Positions 24,970 through 33,784 of a DNA stretch of 44,334 bases are shown in pieces. The stretch lies in contig JADGNZ010000051.1 in the NCBI GenBank assembly GCA_017883205.1, forward strand, positions 1 to 44,334. Direction: 5' to 3'. The stretch is from Thermoanaerobaculia bacterium. GTDB lineage: Bacteria > Acidobacteriota > Thermoanaerobaculia > Gp7-AA8. A program made the position numbers and the translations under genes. The notes beneath the pieces are model-generated. The model saw nothing but the letters and a program-made list of their open reading frames with translations, was not told where the DNA came from and searched no databases. Within the stretch, counting starts at the first letter, position 1. Each line of letters starts with the position of its first letter.

Positions 24970-25836
24970 TCACCGCCGGCAGTCGCGATGCACGATCTCG
25001 ACTGCGTATCCGCGGGTTGCCAGATCGTCCCCAAGCCGCTGTCCGATGGCGACGGAACGGTGCTTTCCGCCGGTGCAGCCGATGCCGATCGTGAGGTAGC
25101 TCTTCATTTCCTTCTGGTATTGGGGCAGGAGGTAGTCGACGAAGTCGATGAGCTTGTTGTAGAAGATGTCGTATCCGGGCTGTGCCTTCAGATAGGCGAT
25201 GACCTCGGGATCGAGACCGGTTTTCGGCCGCAGCACTTCGACAAAGTGAGGGTTCGGCAGGAAGCGAACGTCGAACAGGAGGTCGACGTTGTAGGGCATT
25301 TGGTACTTGAAGCCGAAGGTGACGATCGTGACGAGCATCGTCACTTTCTCGTCCTTCAGCTCGAACCGGCGCATGACCTCGGCCTTGAGCTCGTGCACCG
25401 AGAACTGCGAAGTGTCGAGAACCATGTTCGCGAGCGACTTCACCTCGGTGAGCGCGGCCCGTTCCGCGGCGATCGCCTGCACCAGCGGCTGATCCTGCGC
25501 CAGCGGATGAGGCCGTCGCGTCTCCGAGTAGCGGCGAGCAATCACTTCATCGCTGGCGTCCAGAAAGATCAGGACCACATGCGGGACGAGCTTTTGGATC
25601 CGCTCGCGGTAGAACGTGGGAAAGACGTTGGCGAAATCGTGCGTGCGGACGTCGACGACGATCCCAACCCGATTGGCGTTCTCGTGCACCCCCACCTCTT
25701 CGAGAAAGGGCTCGATCAGCTCGATGGGCAGGTTGTCGCAGCAGTAGAACCCGACATCTTCCAGCGTCGACTGCACGTAACTCTTCCCCGAGCCGGAAAG
25801 GCCGGTGATGATGACGAGGTACTCCGGGCGAGGCAT
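24970..25836 (-). CDS. rapZ: RNase adapter RapZ/YvcJ-type P-loop protein
   Basis: 288 aa from ATG 25836, where the protein reads MPRPEYLVIITGLSGSGKS as the family does; the frame is open to GTG 25890. Walker A GLSGSGKS, FYCCDNLPIELI, DVRTHDF and the C-terminal GIGCTGGKHRSVAI block are conserved. RapZ binds small RNA in enterics and YvcJ hydrolyses nucleotides in Bacillus; the role here is not readable. It follows array B, which begins only 68 bp before ATG 25836. Confidence 0.95.
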   Translation of the reverse strand: MPRPEYLVIITGLSGSGKSYVQSTLEDVGFYCCDNLPIELIEPFLEEVGVHENANRVGIVVDVRTHDFANVFPTFYRERIQKLVPHVVLIFLDASDEVIARRYSETRRPHPLAQDQPLVQAIAAERAALTEVKSLANMVLDTSQFSVHELKAEVMRRFELKDEKVTMLVTIVTFGFKYQMPYNVDLLFDVRFLPNPHFVEVLRPKTGLDPEVIAYLKAQPGYDIFYNKLIDFVDYLLPQYQKEMKSYLTIGIGCTGGKHRSVAIGQRLGDDLATRGYAVEIVHRDCRR

Positions 25837-25882
25837 TTGTTCGCTCAGTTTATCCTGCCCGAAGGTCACGAGCTCGAAGCAG

Positions 25883-26126
25883 CCGGTCACGATCTATGAA
25901 CGATAGATCGGGACCTATCCCGGGTAGATCGCGATCTACTTTTGATAGATGCGGATCTATCCCGGGTAGATCGGGATCTACTCTTTTTAGATGCGGATCT
26001 ATCCCGGATAGATCGGTATCTATCCCGGATAGATCGGTATCTATCCCGGATAGATCGCGATCTACTTTTTTAGATCGTGATCTACCCGGGGTAGGTCGCG
26101 ATCTGAGCCTGACAGATCGAATTCTA
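25883..26126. repeat. Array B: 21-bp tandem palindromic repeat, 11 units plus a half unit
   Basis: Dyads TAGAT-N4-ATCTA begin at 25904, 25925, 25946, 25967, 25988, 26009, 26030, 26051, 26071, 26092 and 26113; a right half-site (ATCTA at 25892) lies one period earlier. Every period is 21 bp except one of 20 bp (26051 to 26071). Cores are CGGG, CGCG, GCGG, CGGT, CGTG and, in the last unit, CGAA; TAGATCGCGATCTA is a perfect 14-bp palindrome. Spacers fall in two classes: TCCCGGG/TCCCGGA and CTTTTGA/CTCTTTT/CTTTTT. The array fills almost the whole hprK-rapZ gap, upstream of rapZ. Confidence 0.95.
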
Positions 26127-26184
26127 CTTCTCGTAACTAATTGACAAACCAGGGGTTCACCGGAACCTGAAGGCCGAGGTGAGG

Positions 26185-27267
26185 CTACCTCTGCCGCCGC
26201 GTCCGATCCAGCACGTCCGCCTGGAAGCGCATCTTCGTGCTCATGCTGCGCAGCTCCGAGCTGGCCTTCTCCTCGGGATTGGAGCTCGGCAGCGCGCCGG
26301 CTTCATCGCTCCCCTGCTTGGCGATCTGTTCGTCGATGCGCTGGAGGAAGGAGCGGGCCGAGTCGTGGCCCTGCAGTTTCATGAGGTGATTGCGTGCGGC
26401 GATCTCGACGAGCAGCGCGAGATTGCGCCCCGAGGCGACGGGCAGCCGGACGTACGGCTTGGATACGCCGAGGAGCTCGAACGTCTCGCCGGTGATGCCG
26501 AGGCGGTCGTACTCGGTGCCCTCGACCCATTTCTCCAGCCGCACGACCATATCGATCGGCTTCACATCGCGCGTCGATGCCACGCCGAAAAGGTCTTTGA
26601 TGTCGATGATGCCGATGCCGCGCAATTCCATGTGATGACGCAGCAGATCGTTCGAGTAGCCGAGGAGCACGTCGTTGGGATGGCGCTTGATGACCACCAT
26701 GTCGTCGGCGATCAGGCGATGCCCACGATAGATCAGATCGAGCGCGCATTCGCTCTTGCCGATGCCGCTGTCGCCGAGGAGGAGCACGCCGATGCCGTAG
26801 ACATCCAGCAGCCCCGAATGCATCGTCAGCTTCGGCGCCATCGTCTCTTCGAGGAAGTACGTCGTCCGCGTGATCGACGTCGACGACATCGCCTGCGTCG
26901 AAAAGAGCGGCACGGAGCGCTTCTCGCACTCGTGGCGGAACTCCTCGAGCGGCGCGATTCCCTTCGTGACGATGAAGCAGGAGACGTCGAGCGCCGCCAC
27001 GTCGCGTACGCGCTTCTCGCGAAGCCGCGGAGGAAGTGAGAGCAGATACTTGATCTCGGACTCGCCGATGATCTGGACGCGCCACTGCTTGATGTATTCG
27101 TAGTAGCCGGCGAAGGCGAGGCCGGGCTTCTGAACACGCGGACGGAGGATGACGCGGTCCAGGCCGTCCTCTCCCGTGACGAGTCTGAGGGCGAGATCGT
27201 CGAGGTCGCCGGCGCGGAGAACGCTGACTGTCGTCGGGATGAAGTCTTCGGCGGCCTGGTTGGTCAC
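26185..27267 (-). CDS. hprK: HPr kinase/phosphorylase
   Basis: 360 aa. Phosphorylates the PTS carrier HPr at serine and reverses this. Walker A GDSGIGKS at 165-172, His150 in LTMHSGLLDVYG, Asp188/189 in IADDM, and the K3 signature MELRGIGIIDI (213-223). The last 45 or so residues are a charged tail beyond the usual end. No ptsH or EIIA gene is in the window. Starts about 40 bp after the terminator of the upstream operon. Confidence 0.96.
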   Translation of the reverse strand: MTNQAAEDFIPTTVSVLRAGDLDDLALRLVTGEDGLDRVILRPRVQKPGLAFAGYYEYIKQWRVQIIGESEIKYLLSLPPRLREKRVRDVAALDVSCFIVTKGIAPLEEFRHECEKRSVPLFSTQAMSSTSITRTTYFLEETMAPKLTMHSGLLDVYGIGVLLLGDSGIGKSECALDLIYRGHRLIADDMVVIKRHPNDVLLGYSNDLLRHHMELRGIGIIDIKDLFGVASTRDVKPIDMVVRLEKWVEGTEYDRLGITGETFELLGVSKPYVRLPVASGRNLALLVEIAARNHLMKLQGHDSARSFLQRIDEQIAKQGSDEAGALPSSNPEEKASSELRSMSTKMRFQADVLDRTRRQR

Positions 27268-27308
27268 GGGCCTATGGTAAGCGAATCGCGATGCGTGACG
27301 GTCTACGC

Positions 27309-27343
27309 AAAAAAACCGCTGCCATCATCGGGATAGCAGCGGT
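27309..27343 (-). terminator. Rho-independent terminator after the GWxTD gene
   Basis: On the minus strand ACCGCTGC...GCAGCGGT forms an 8-bp stem around a 13-nt loop and is followed by seven T. It closes the lptCA-to-GWxTD unit before hprK. Confidence 0.88.
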
Positions 27344-27365
27344 CGGAGAGCGATCGAGTTGCTGT

Positions 27366-28013
27366 CTACTTTGTTTTGATTGATGCCTGCGCTGCCGCTT
27401 CGAACACGGTGTCGAGTTTCTTGGCGTCATCGCGTCCCTTTGCGCGGTCTTTCCCCGAGTTCGGATCGGCCAGAATCATCACATCGAGGGGTCCCGCCGG
27501 CGTGTTCGCGTACGCGAAGTGATACTGGTTCGTGATCGTCGCCGATCCCATCGAGCGGGAGCCTTCGTTGCCGTCGTCAACCCCGGGCGAGGAGGCGCTT
27601 CCACCGCTCAGTGCGGCCCCCATCGCGGGGCTGTCGTGATGGACTGATCCCTGATCCGCCAGGGTGCTCACATCGAAAGCCTTGTCAGGCGGTCCAAGCA
27701 GAATCACGAGCTTTCCGCGGAGCGTCTTCGATCCCGGGAGCTTCGACTTTTCGATCGTCAGATGCTTGTCTGCCTGCTCGGCGCGCGCGGCCACGTCAGC
27801 GGCAAAGCCCGGTCCGCGGAGTGCCAGGAAGTGATCGACGAATGCCTGCGCCTCGTCGTCGGTCCGGACGGCAGCCCACTGCTGACGCTCGGCCCTGGTC
27901 ATGAAATACCCCTGGGGCGAATTGTCCCAGCCCTTGAACTTCACTAATCCGTCAGCAAGTAGAGATGCTGAGAAAAGAAGAATTCCTGCTGCGAACAGCA
28001 GACGTGTTTTCAT
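27366..28013 (-). CDS. Secreted GWxTD-domain-like protein
   Basis: 215 aa from ATG 28013; a longer frame to 28379 shadows hpf. Signal peptide of about 20 residues ending LLADG. The GYFMTRAERQQWAAVRTDDE block and LRGKLVILLGPPDKAF match the GWxTD arrangement (T-x-x-E-R, then R-G-x-x-x-I-x-x-G-P-P-D) found in Acidobacteriota and related phyla. Role unknown. It lies between hpf and hprK, in an otherwise standard cluster. Confidence 0.72.
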   Translation of the reverse strand: MKTRLLFAAGILLFSASLLADGLVKFKGWDNSPQGYFMTRAERQQWAAVRTDDEAQAFVDHFLALRGPGFAADVAARAEQADKHLTIEKSKLPGSKTLRGKLVILLGPPDKAFDVSTLADQGSVHHDSPAMGAALSGGSASSPGVDDGNEGSRSMGSATITNQYHFAYANTPAGPLDVMILADPNSGKDRAKGRDDAKKLDTVFEAAAQASIKTK

Positions 28014-28141
28014 CGAGAGCCTCCTGTGGCCAATTGCGGCAAGGATACAGCTCCGCCCGCAACACATCAAACGCATGCAAGGAGGAGGAGGCACCCGCTG
28101 GTTAAGTTTTCGACACGAAATCGCAGTTCTGCGGCTCCGGA

Positions 28142-28720
28142 TCAGACTTCCGGCGCGATGAGTCCGAGGTTGTTGTCGCGGCGCTTGTAGATGACGGAGA
28201 TGCGATCGTTGTCGAGATCGCGAAAAACGATGAACTCGTTCTTCGATCCGTCCAGCGACTCCGCGGCATCCTCGATCGTCATCGGCAGGATGGCGATGCT
28301 GTTCGTCTTGATGATCCGAGGAAGGCGCGCCTTGCCCGCTTTGCGCAGCTTGCCGGGCTCGAGCACCTGCACCGCCCACTCGGTTACCCGGCCGGCCACG
28401 GCCTTGTTGAGACCGCCGTCCTTGCGATGATGATCGCGGATGGTTCTCCGGTTCTTCTGGGCCTGGCGTTTGACGTGATCGAGCGCTTTGTTGATCGCGT
28501 CCTGCATCGATTCGTCCGATTCCTGCACCGACTTCACATCGTGATCTTTCCCTTTGATGAGAATCTCGCAGATGTTCCGGTACTTCTCGACCTGCAGAAC
28601 GACGCGAACGTCGATCACATCGTTGAATAGCTTCTCGACGATCTTTCCGACCTTCGTCGTGATCAGAGTGCGGATGTCCTCAGTGACTGTGTAATGCCGT
28701 CCGGCAATTGTCGTGGCCAT
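28142..28720 (-). CDS. hpf: Ribosome hibernation promoting factor, long form
   Basis: 192 aa. N-terminal S30AE domain (1-100) that binds the 30S decoding region, and a C-terminal dimerisation domain (about 130-190, IIKTNSIAILPMTIEDA, EFIVFRD) that joins two ribosomes into 100S particles. A second, short homologue lies 33 bp upstream. Confidence 0.93.
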   Translation of the reverse strand: MATTIAGRHYTVTEDIRTLITTKVGKIVEKLFNDVIDVRVVLQVEKYRNICEILIKGKDHDVKSVQESDESMQDAINKALDHVKRQAQKNRRTIRDHHRKDGGLNKAVAGRVTEWAVQVLEPGKLRKAGKARLPRIIKTNSIAILPMTIEDAAESLDGSKNEFIVFRDLDNDRISVIYKRRDNNLGLIAPEV

Positions 28721-28753
28721 GAGCGCTATCGTATCTCCGCGGGAGCGTGGCCG

Positions 28754-29104
28754 CTACGAAACACGGCCGCTCCCCTCGGGAACCGGCTCCGGCTCGCCGC
28801 GGTGGTGGTCGCGGATCTTCTCGCGGTTCTTCTGGGCCTGGTGCTTGATGTGGTCGACGGCGGCGTTGATGGCATCGGCCATCGATGTCTCCGACTCCTG
28901 CACGGCTTTGGCGTCGTGATCCTTGGCCACGACGAGGATCTCGCACGTGTAGCGGAACTTTTCGACGTGCAGCATCACGCGCACGCTGCTGACGTCCTGG
29001 AACAGCCGGTCTTCGACACGGCCGAGCTTCGATTCGATCAGCGCGCGGATGTCGGGTGTGACTTCAAAGTTGCGCCCCACGATCTCGGGGGTAACTGCTG
29101 CCAT
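28754..29104 (-). CDS. Short HPF/YfiA-type ribosome-binding protein
   Basis: 116 aa. Only the S30AE domain is present (EIVGRNFEVTPDIRALIESK, then LHVEKFRYTCEILV and the AQKNREKIRDHH end); the C-terminal dimerisation domain is absent. It is clearly a paralogue of the next gene: DHIKHQAQKNREKIRDHH here against DHVKRQAQKNRRTIRDHH there. Short forms typically inactivate 70S ribosomes without pairing them. Confidence 0.9.
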   Translation of the reverse strand: MAAVTPEIVGRNFEVTPDIRALIESKLGRVEDRLFQDVSSVRVMLHVEKFRYTCEILVVAKDHDAKAVQESETSMADAINAAVDHIKHQAQKNREKIRDHHRGEPEPVPEGSGRVS

Positions 29105-29133
29105 TCAGGCCTCCCTGTCACTTCTGAGTCACG

Positions 29134-30585
29134 TCAGAAAATCTGCTTGCGGTCCGTCGATGAGGGGATGTTCAGCTCATCGCGGTACTTGGCAACTGTA
29201 CGACGGGCAATATTGATGCCTTCATCGTTCAGGATTTTCATGATCTTCGAGTCCGACAGCGGTTTTCTGGGATCCTCGCCGTCGATGAAGCCCTGAATCT
29301 TCTTCTTGACCGTAAGGCTGGAGATGTCTTCGCCGGTATCGGAGTCGATGCCGCTGTGGAAGAAGTACTTCATGAGGAACAGTCCGCGCGGCGTGTGCAT
29401 GTATTTGTTCGACACGACGCGGGAGACGGTCGACTCGTGCATCTGGATGTCGTCGGCCACGTCGCGCAGGACGAGCGGGCGCAGGTAGTCGATGCCCTTC
29501 TCCAGGAACTCGCGCTGGTGTTTCACGATCGACTCGGCCACTTTGTAAATCGTGCGTTGCCGCTGGTCGAGCGACTTGATGAGCCAGACGGCCGAGCGGA
29601 TCTTGTCCTTGATGTAGTTGACGGTCTCGCCGTCCGACTTCGAGTCCATCGAGCTCAGCATCGAGCGATAACTGCCGTTAATGCGCAGCTTGGGCATGCC
29701 GTCTTCGTTGAGGACGATGACGTAATCGTCGCCGACTTTCTGGATGTAGACGTCGGGCTCGACGTAGATGGCGCGCTCGTTCGAGTACTTGCGCCCGGGC
29801 TTCGGATCGAGGTGCTTGATGATCTCGACGACGCCCTCCAGCGTCTTCATGTCGATGCCGAGAGCCTTGGCGATCTGCACGAAGTGGCGCTGCATGAACA
29901 TGTCCCAGTGGTCGCGGACGATCGACTCGACCATGGTGTTGTCGACCTCGAGGAACTGGAGCTGCAGCAGCAGGCACTCGCGGAGATCGCGCGCTCCGAC
30001 GCCGATCGGATCGAGCGACTGAATCGTTGCGATCGCCTTCTCGACGTCGGCCGGATCGTACGGGCCGGCTGCGGCAATCTCCTCGCTGCTGGCGCGGAGG
30101 TAGCCATCCTCGTCGATGTTGCCGATGATGAACGCGCCGATGTCCTTGACCACCGGCGAGGCATCGCTCATGCCGAGCTGCCAGGCCAGGTGATCGGTGA
30201 GGTTGGGCGGACGGGTGAGAGTGTTCTCGATAGGGAACTCTTCGTGGTCCTCCCCCATCCGCGGGTTGTATCCGTACTCGATGTAGTCCTGAAAGTAGGC
30301 GTCGTAATCGATTTCGTCGAAGGAGTCTTTCTCCTTTTCCGGCGCCGGCTCCGCGGCTTTCGCTTCTTCCTCGGTCTGCGTTTTCTCCTGCGCTTCGACC
30401 TCCGCTTCTTCCTGCTTCGCTTCGTCCGCGGATTCCTCCAGCAGCGGGTTTTCCAGCAGTTCCTGGTTGAGCACTTCCTGGAGCTCGAGTTTCGACAACT
30501 GCAGCAGCTTGATCGCCTGCTGCAGCGACGGCGTCATGATCAGTTTCTGGGATAGCTTGAGGTGGAGTTTCTGTTCTAGTGCCAT
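29134..30585 (-). CDS. rpoN: RNA polymerase sigma-54 factor
   Basis: 483 aa. Region I is Gln/Leu-rich (QKLHLKLSQKLIMTPSLQQ, NPLLEE), followed by an acidic region II (Glu/Lys-rich, 55-100), the core-binding domain, a helix-turn-helix and the RpoN box (ARRTVAKYRDEL). Position between lptB and hpf is the standard Gram-negative order. Confidence 0.96.
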   Translation of the reverse strand: MALEQKLHLKLSQKLIMTPSLQQAIKLLQLSKLELQEVLNQELLENPLLEESADEAKQEEAEVEAQEKTQTEEEAKAAEPAPEKEKDSFDEIDYDAYFQDYIEYGYNPRMGEDHEEFPIENTLTRPPNLTDHLAWQLGMSDASPVVKDIGAFIIGNIDEDGYLRASSEEIAAAGPYDPADVEKAIATIQSLDPIGVGARDLRECLLLQLQFLEVDNTMVESIVRDHWDMFMQRHFVQIAKALGIDMKTLEGVVEIIKHLDPKPGRKYSNERAIYVEPDVYIQKVGDDYVIVLNEDGMPKLRINGSYRSMLSSMDSKSDGETVNYIKDKIRSAVWLIKSLDQRQRTIYKVAESIVKHQREFLEKGIDYLRPLVLRDVADDIQMHESTVSRVVSNKYMHTPRGLFLMKYFFHSGIDSDTGEDISSLTVKKKIQGFIDGEDPRKPLSDSKIMKILNDEGINIARRTVAKYRDELNIPSSTDRKQIF

Positions 30586-30629
30586 AAGCTGGATCGACAG
30601 GTTACTTCGCTTTCTCCGGGAGTAGTTCG

Positions 30630-31418
30630 TTAGTTCAGATTGAAAGATTCGCCGAGATAGATTCGCCGGACCTCCGCGTCTGCCGAAAGACTCTCAGGAA
30701 CTCCCTGCCGGAAAATCTCACCCTCTTTGATGATGTAGGCGCGGTCAGTGATCTTCAGAGTCTCGCGTACGTTGTGATCGGTGATGAGAATGCCGATCCC
30801 GCGGGCACGGAGCTGCGAAACGATTCGTTGGATCTCAAATACCGCAATTGGATCGATTCCTGCAAACGGCTCATCCAGCAAGATGAATGCCGGGTTGATG
30901 GCCAGGCTTCTGGCGATCTCGACCCGCCGCCGTTCGCCACCCGAAAGTGAGAAGGCCCGGTTCTTGGCGATGTGCGTGATCCCGAACTCCTCGAGCAGCA
31001 TCCGCGTGCGCCGTTTCCGCTCCGCCAGCGGCAGGTCCATCGTCTCGAATACGGCCAGCAGATTCTCTTCGACGGTCAGCTTGCGGAATACCGACGCTTC
31101 CTGCGGCAGGTAACTGATCCCGCGCTGCGCACGCAGATACATCGGCAGCGAGGTGATGTCGTCACTGCCGAGCGTGACCTTCCCATCGTCCGGACGGACC
31201 AGGCCGACGATCATGTAGAAGGTCGTGGTCTTCCCCGCACCGTTCGGCCCGAGGAGTCCGACGATCTCGCCCTGCTTGATCTCGACCGAGACGTCTTTGA
31301 CCACCTGGCGCCGTTTGTAAACCTTGACGAGATGCTCCGCGGCCAGACGCAACGGCGCGTCCGGCGTTCGCTCGCGGTCCGATGTGGTGAAGGGCACGGT
31401 GGAAGAACGGTCAGACAT
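30630..31418 (-). CDS. lptB: LPS export ABC transporter ATPase LptB
   Basis: 262 aa. Walker [25 protein letters not shown] signature, [11 protein letters not shown] Walker B, and the LptB-typical [15 protein letters not shown] and [13 protein letters not shown]. Powers LPS extraction from the inner membrane with LptFG, which are not in the window. An N-terminal extension of about 25 residues precedes the usual start. Confidence 0.96.
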   Translation of the reverse strand: MSDRSSTVPFTTSDRERTPDAPLRLAAEHLVKVYKRRQVVKDVSVEIKQGEIVGLLGPNGAGKTTTFYMIVGLVRPDDGKVTLGSDDITSLPMYLRAQRGISYLPQEASVFRKLTVEENLLAVFETMDLPLAERKRRTRMLLEEFGITHIAKNRAFSLSGGERRRVEIARSLAINPAFILLDEPFAGIDPIAVFEIQRIVSQLRARGIGILITDHNVRETLKITDRAYIIKEGEIFRQGVPESLSADAEVRRIYLGESFNLN

Positions 31419-31476
31419 TCAGGGGTGGGATGTTAGCGTATTGCGTGGCCCTCTCCGTGACTGTCAGAAAAATTGA

Positions 31477-31534
31477 ACCACAGAGACACCGAGGACTCAG
31501 AGTTTGACCTCTGCGACCTCTGTGTCTCTGTGGT
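31477..31534. repeat. Inverted repeat ACCACAGAGACACCGAGG
   Basis: Left arm 31477-31502 and right arm 31509-31534 (CTCTGTGTCTCTGTGGT) are near-perfect inverted repeats with a 6-nt loop, a 58-bp hairpin upstream of lptB. CCACAGAGACAC-type hairpins are, in my recollection, widely dispersed in environmental genomes. Confidence 0.85.
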
Positions 31535-31564
31535 CGAGGGGTGCACCCGCCAGGGCGGCGCACT

Positions 31565-33556
31565 TCAGGGCTGCGGTTTGTACGTTCCCTGCATCGGCTC
31601 CACTACATTGACCTTGTTGCGCTCCAGGTCGATCGAGATCGTCTTTCCCGGCAGCGAGCCCGTCGGCGTGGTGACGAGGGCCGGAGATCCGATCAGGTAG
31701 ACCATCCGCTGCGCAACGTTGTACGTGGCCTTGTCGCCGGTGCCACGCCGCATGGTGGCCTTCTCCACCATAACGACCTTCTCCTGCGCATCGATGTGAT
31801 CCATCTTCCTGGCCGCATCGAAGAAGAACGAGGCGTGCTCGGAGCTGAAGTGCCGTCCCTCGCCGTCATCGATCTGCACGCTCCCGTTGAGATCGATGCG
31901 CCGGTCCGCTTTGCGTGCGACGAGCACATCGCTCGTCGATTGCACCGGCACCTTGCGAACCTCGGCAGCCGCTTTCGTGCTCGTGTTGTAGAGCAGCGTC
32001 CTCACGTTGCCGCGCGCCGTGATCTGATCGCCCGCCCCCTGCACCTGCAGTTCCTGCGCGAAGACCGTGTTCGTTTCCTGCCACGCCCGCACGTGGCCGC
32101 TGAAGATCCCGATCTTCGTGGCCTGCTGCATCGTCACCGTGTCGGAGTTCACGAAGACCGGCTTGCCCGCCGGGAAGATGCTGGTGGCGTCGGCGCTCAC
32201 TGCGGCCGGCGCGCCATTAGCCTGCTTCGATACGAGCAGCGCGATCACCTCGCCGGTCCCTCGCGCCGTTCCGGCCCGCGGCGAGAACTCGATCAGCTTC
32301 GCTTTCAGCGTCTGCCCATCCGACACGACCGCGGGGAAGAATCCCGGCTCGCCCGTCAGCGTGACGTGATCGTTCGTAATGTCGTAATTCGCCCGCACCG
32401 AATGCGCGTCATTCTTCGGATCCTGGTAGTGAACATTGCCGTCGAGCGCAGCGCTGGCGGCGCGGTGCGTGGCGGGATCGAAGTAGACGACGAGATGTCC
32501 CGACGTCATCAGGCGCTTGATCGGCGCGGTCTCCTTCATCGTGACGTTGTCGTCGGCCTTCATCTCGGTGACCTGCTTGTTGGCGAGGCCGACGCGGAAG
32601 GTGTGCGCCACGAGATCGCGGTTGGGCGGACCCTCGATCACCGCATGCGCCGGCGCGGTGTCGCCGACGAAGTTCATCGCGCTGATCTCACCCGTCGCGC
32701 CGATCTCGCTGAAGAAGCGGTCCGCGGTGATCGTCTTCCGCCCCTCCGTGTCACCACTCTTGCCAGCCAACGGCGTCTCGCCGGTCATGACGATGGTCAG
32801 ATGTCCCTGCCCTTCGAGCGCCATGAGCGCTTTGTGATCGGCGCCGAAGCGGCCGACGACGTGATCGACGGTGAAACGGTCGCTGTCGCGCGTGGCCACG
32901 ACGTCCTTGGTGAAGTCGGCGTAGTTTTCCTTGCGCCGGAAGACCCCTTCCTGACCTTTGATGTTCAGCGGCGACTCGGCGGGCGTTTGCGGCGCCATCG
33001 TGGCATCGACCTTTTCGTACAGCCGGAGCATCTCGCCCGGCACGTCCATGTCGAGCGCGCCGCCACTCCCCGTCCAGCGGTCGATCTTGAAGTTGACGGC
33101 GACATGGTTGGTCAGATGGACGCCGTCGAAGTGGATTTCCGCGGTGTTGATCTCTACCCCGTCGCTGGAGGTGACATGAACGCCGCCCTTCGCGTCCGAC
33201 TCTTTCGTGTTGCTGTTGTACTGCGCGCGTGGGCAGGTCAGGTTGTAGACCAGACCTGTCGGGCGATAGATCGTCATCTGCACGCCCTCAAGCGTGTTCC
33301 ATCCCGACGGGAAGACCATTACGCGTTGCGCCCGGATGCGCGAGGAGATGCGGCCGTTGACTGTCTGCGTGTCATCGAACGTGATCGACAACATGCTTGG
33401 CTTGTCGGTCTTCGGGCGCATCGTCGAGGTCACCGGAATCGTCCCACCCTTGTCCCGTTTCGGTTTTCCGCGAGTCCAGCTCAGCGCGATAACGATCACA
33501 AAGCCGATGAAGACGAGTGGAAGTGCGACGCGAAGGATGCGGATCGTGCGCTGCAC
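31565..33556 (-). CDS. LptC/LptA-like (OstA domain) LPS transport protein, long form
   Basis: 663 aa. One N-terminal transmembrane segment (about 9-27), then a periplasmic beta-jellyroll of the LptC/OstA kind: repeats such as SDGVEINTAEIHFDGVHLTN, VTLTGEPGFFPAVV and SVQIDDGEGRHFSSEHASF. The length is far beyond single LptC (about 190 aa) or LptA (about 180), so it probably combines LptC and one or more LptA modules into a periplasmic bridge. It stands next to lptB, which supports the role. Confidence 0.82.
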   Translation of the reverse strand: MQRTIRILRVALPLVFIGFVIVIALSWTRGKPKRDKGGTIPVTSTMRPKTDKPSMLSITFDDTQTVNGRISSRIRAQRVMVFPSGWNTLEGVQMTIYRPTGLVYNLTCPRAQYNSNTKESDAKGGVHVTSSDGVEINTAEIHFDGVHLTNHVAVNFKIDRWTGSGGALDMDVPGEMLRLYEKVDATMAPQTPAESPLNIKGQEGVFRRKENYADFTKDVVATRDSDRFTVDHVVGRFGADHKALMALEGQGHLTIVMTGETPLAGKSGDTEGRKTITADRFFSEIGATGEISAMNFVGDTAPAHAVIEGPPNRDLVAHTFRVGLANKQVTEMKADDNVTMKETAPIKRLMTSGHLVVYFDPATHRAASAALDGNVHYQDPKNDAHSVRANYDITNDHVTLTGEPGFFPAVVSDGQTLKAKLIEFSPRAGTARGTGEVIALLVSKQANGAPAAVSADATSIFPAGKPVFVNSDTVTMQQATKIGIFSGHVRAWQETNTVFAQELQVQGAGDQITARGNVRTLLYNTSTKAAAEVRKVPVQSTSDVLVARKADRRIDLNGSVQIDDGEGRHFSSEHASFFFDAARKMDHIDAQEKVVMVEKATMRRGTGDKATYNVAQRMVYLIGSPALVTTPTGSLPGKTISIDLERNKVNVVEPMQGTYKPQP

Positions 33557-33640
33557 GTCGCCCGCAACTCGTTACGAGTGAAGGCTATTCCGAAGGAGTG
33601 TGGGCGTCTCGCCCGCGGGCAGTCGGGCGTCCTCGCCCGA

Positions 33641-33784
33641 GTGCTGGGCCAACGATGACTGACATTTCGTGCGCACGCTCCTATCCGAAATTCTAACCAG
33701 CTGTGGCGAGACGCCCGAGTGCCGGCCTGACGATGACTGATGCTTCGTGCGTTGAAACTTCTAACCACCGGGGCGAGACGCCCC
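33641..33784. repeat. Imperfect direct repeat with GAGACGCCC motifs
   Basis: Copy 1 (33641-33716) and copy 2 (33719-33784) share ACGATGACTGA, TTCGTGCG, TTCTAACCA and GGCGAGACGCCC in the same order. A GGGCGTCTCGCCC palindrome precedes them (33602-33614). Copy 2 overlaps the recJ stop, and the last residues of RecJ are translated from it. Confidence 0.8.

Noticed and set aside
25896-26144. Plus-strand ORF of RSVSIPD-type heptads in array B
   Set aside because: Same argument; it also has no clear ribosome-binding site and one 20-bp period shifts the heptad frame.
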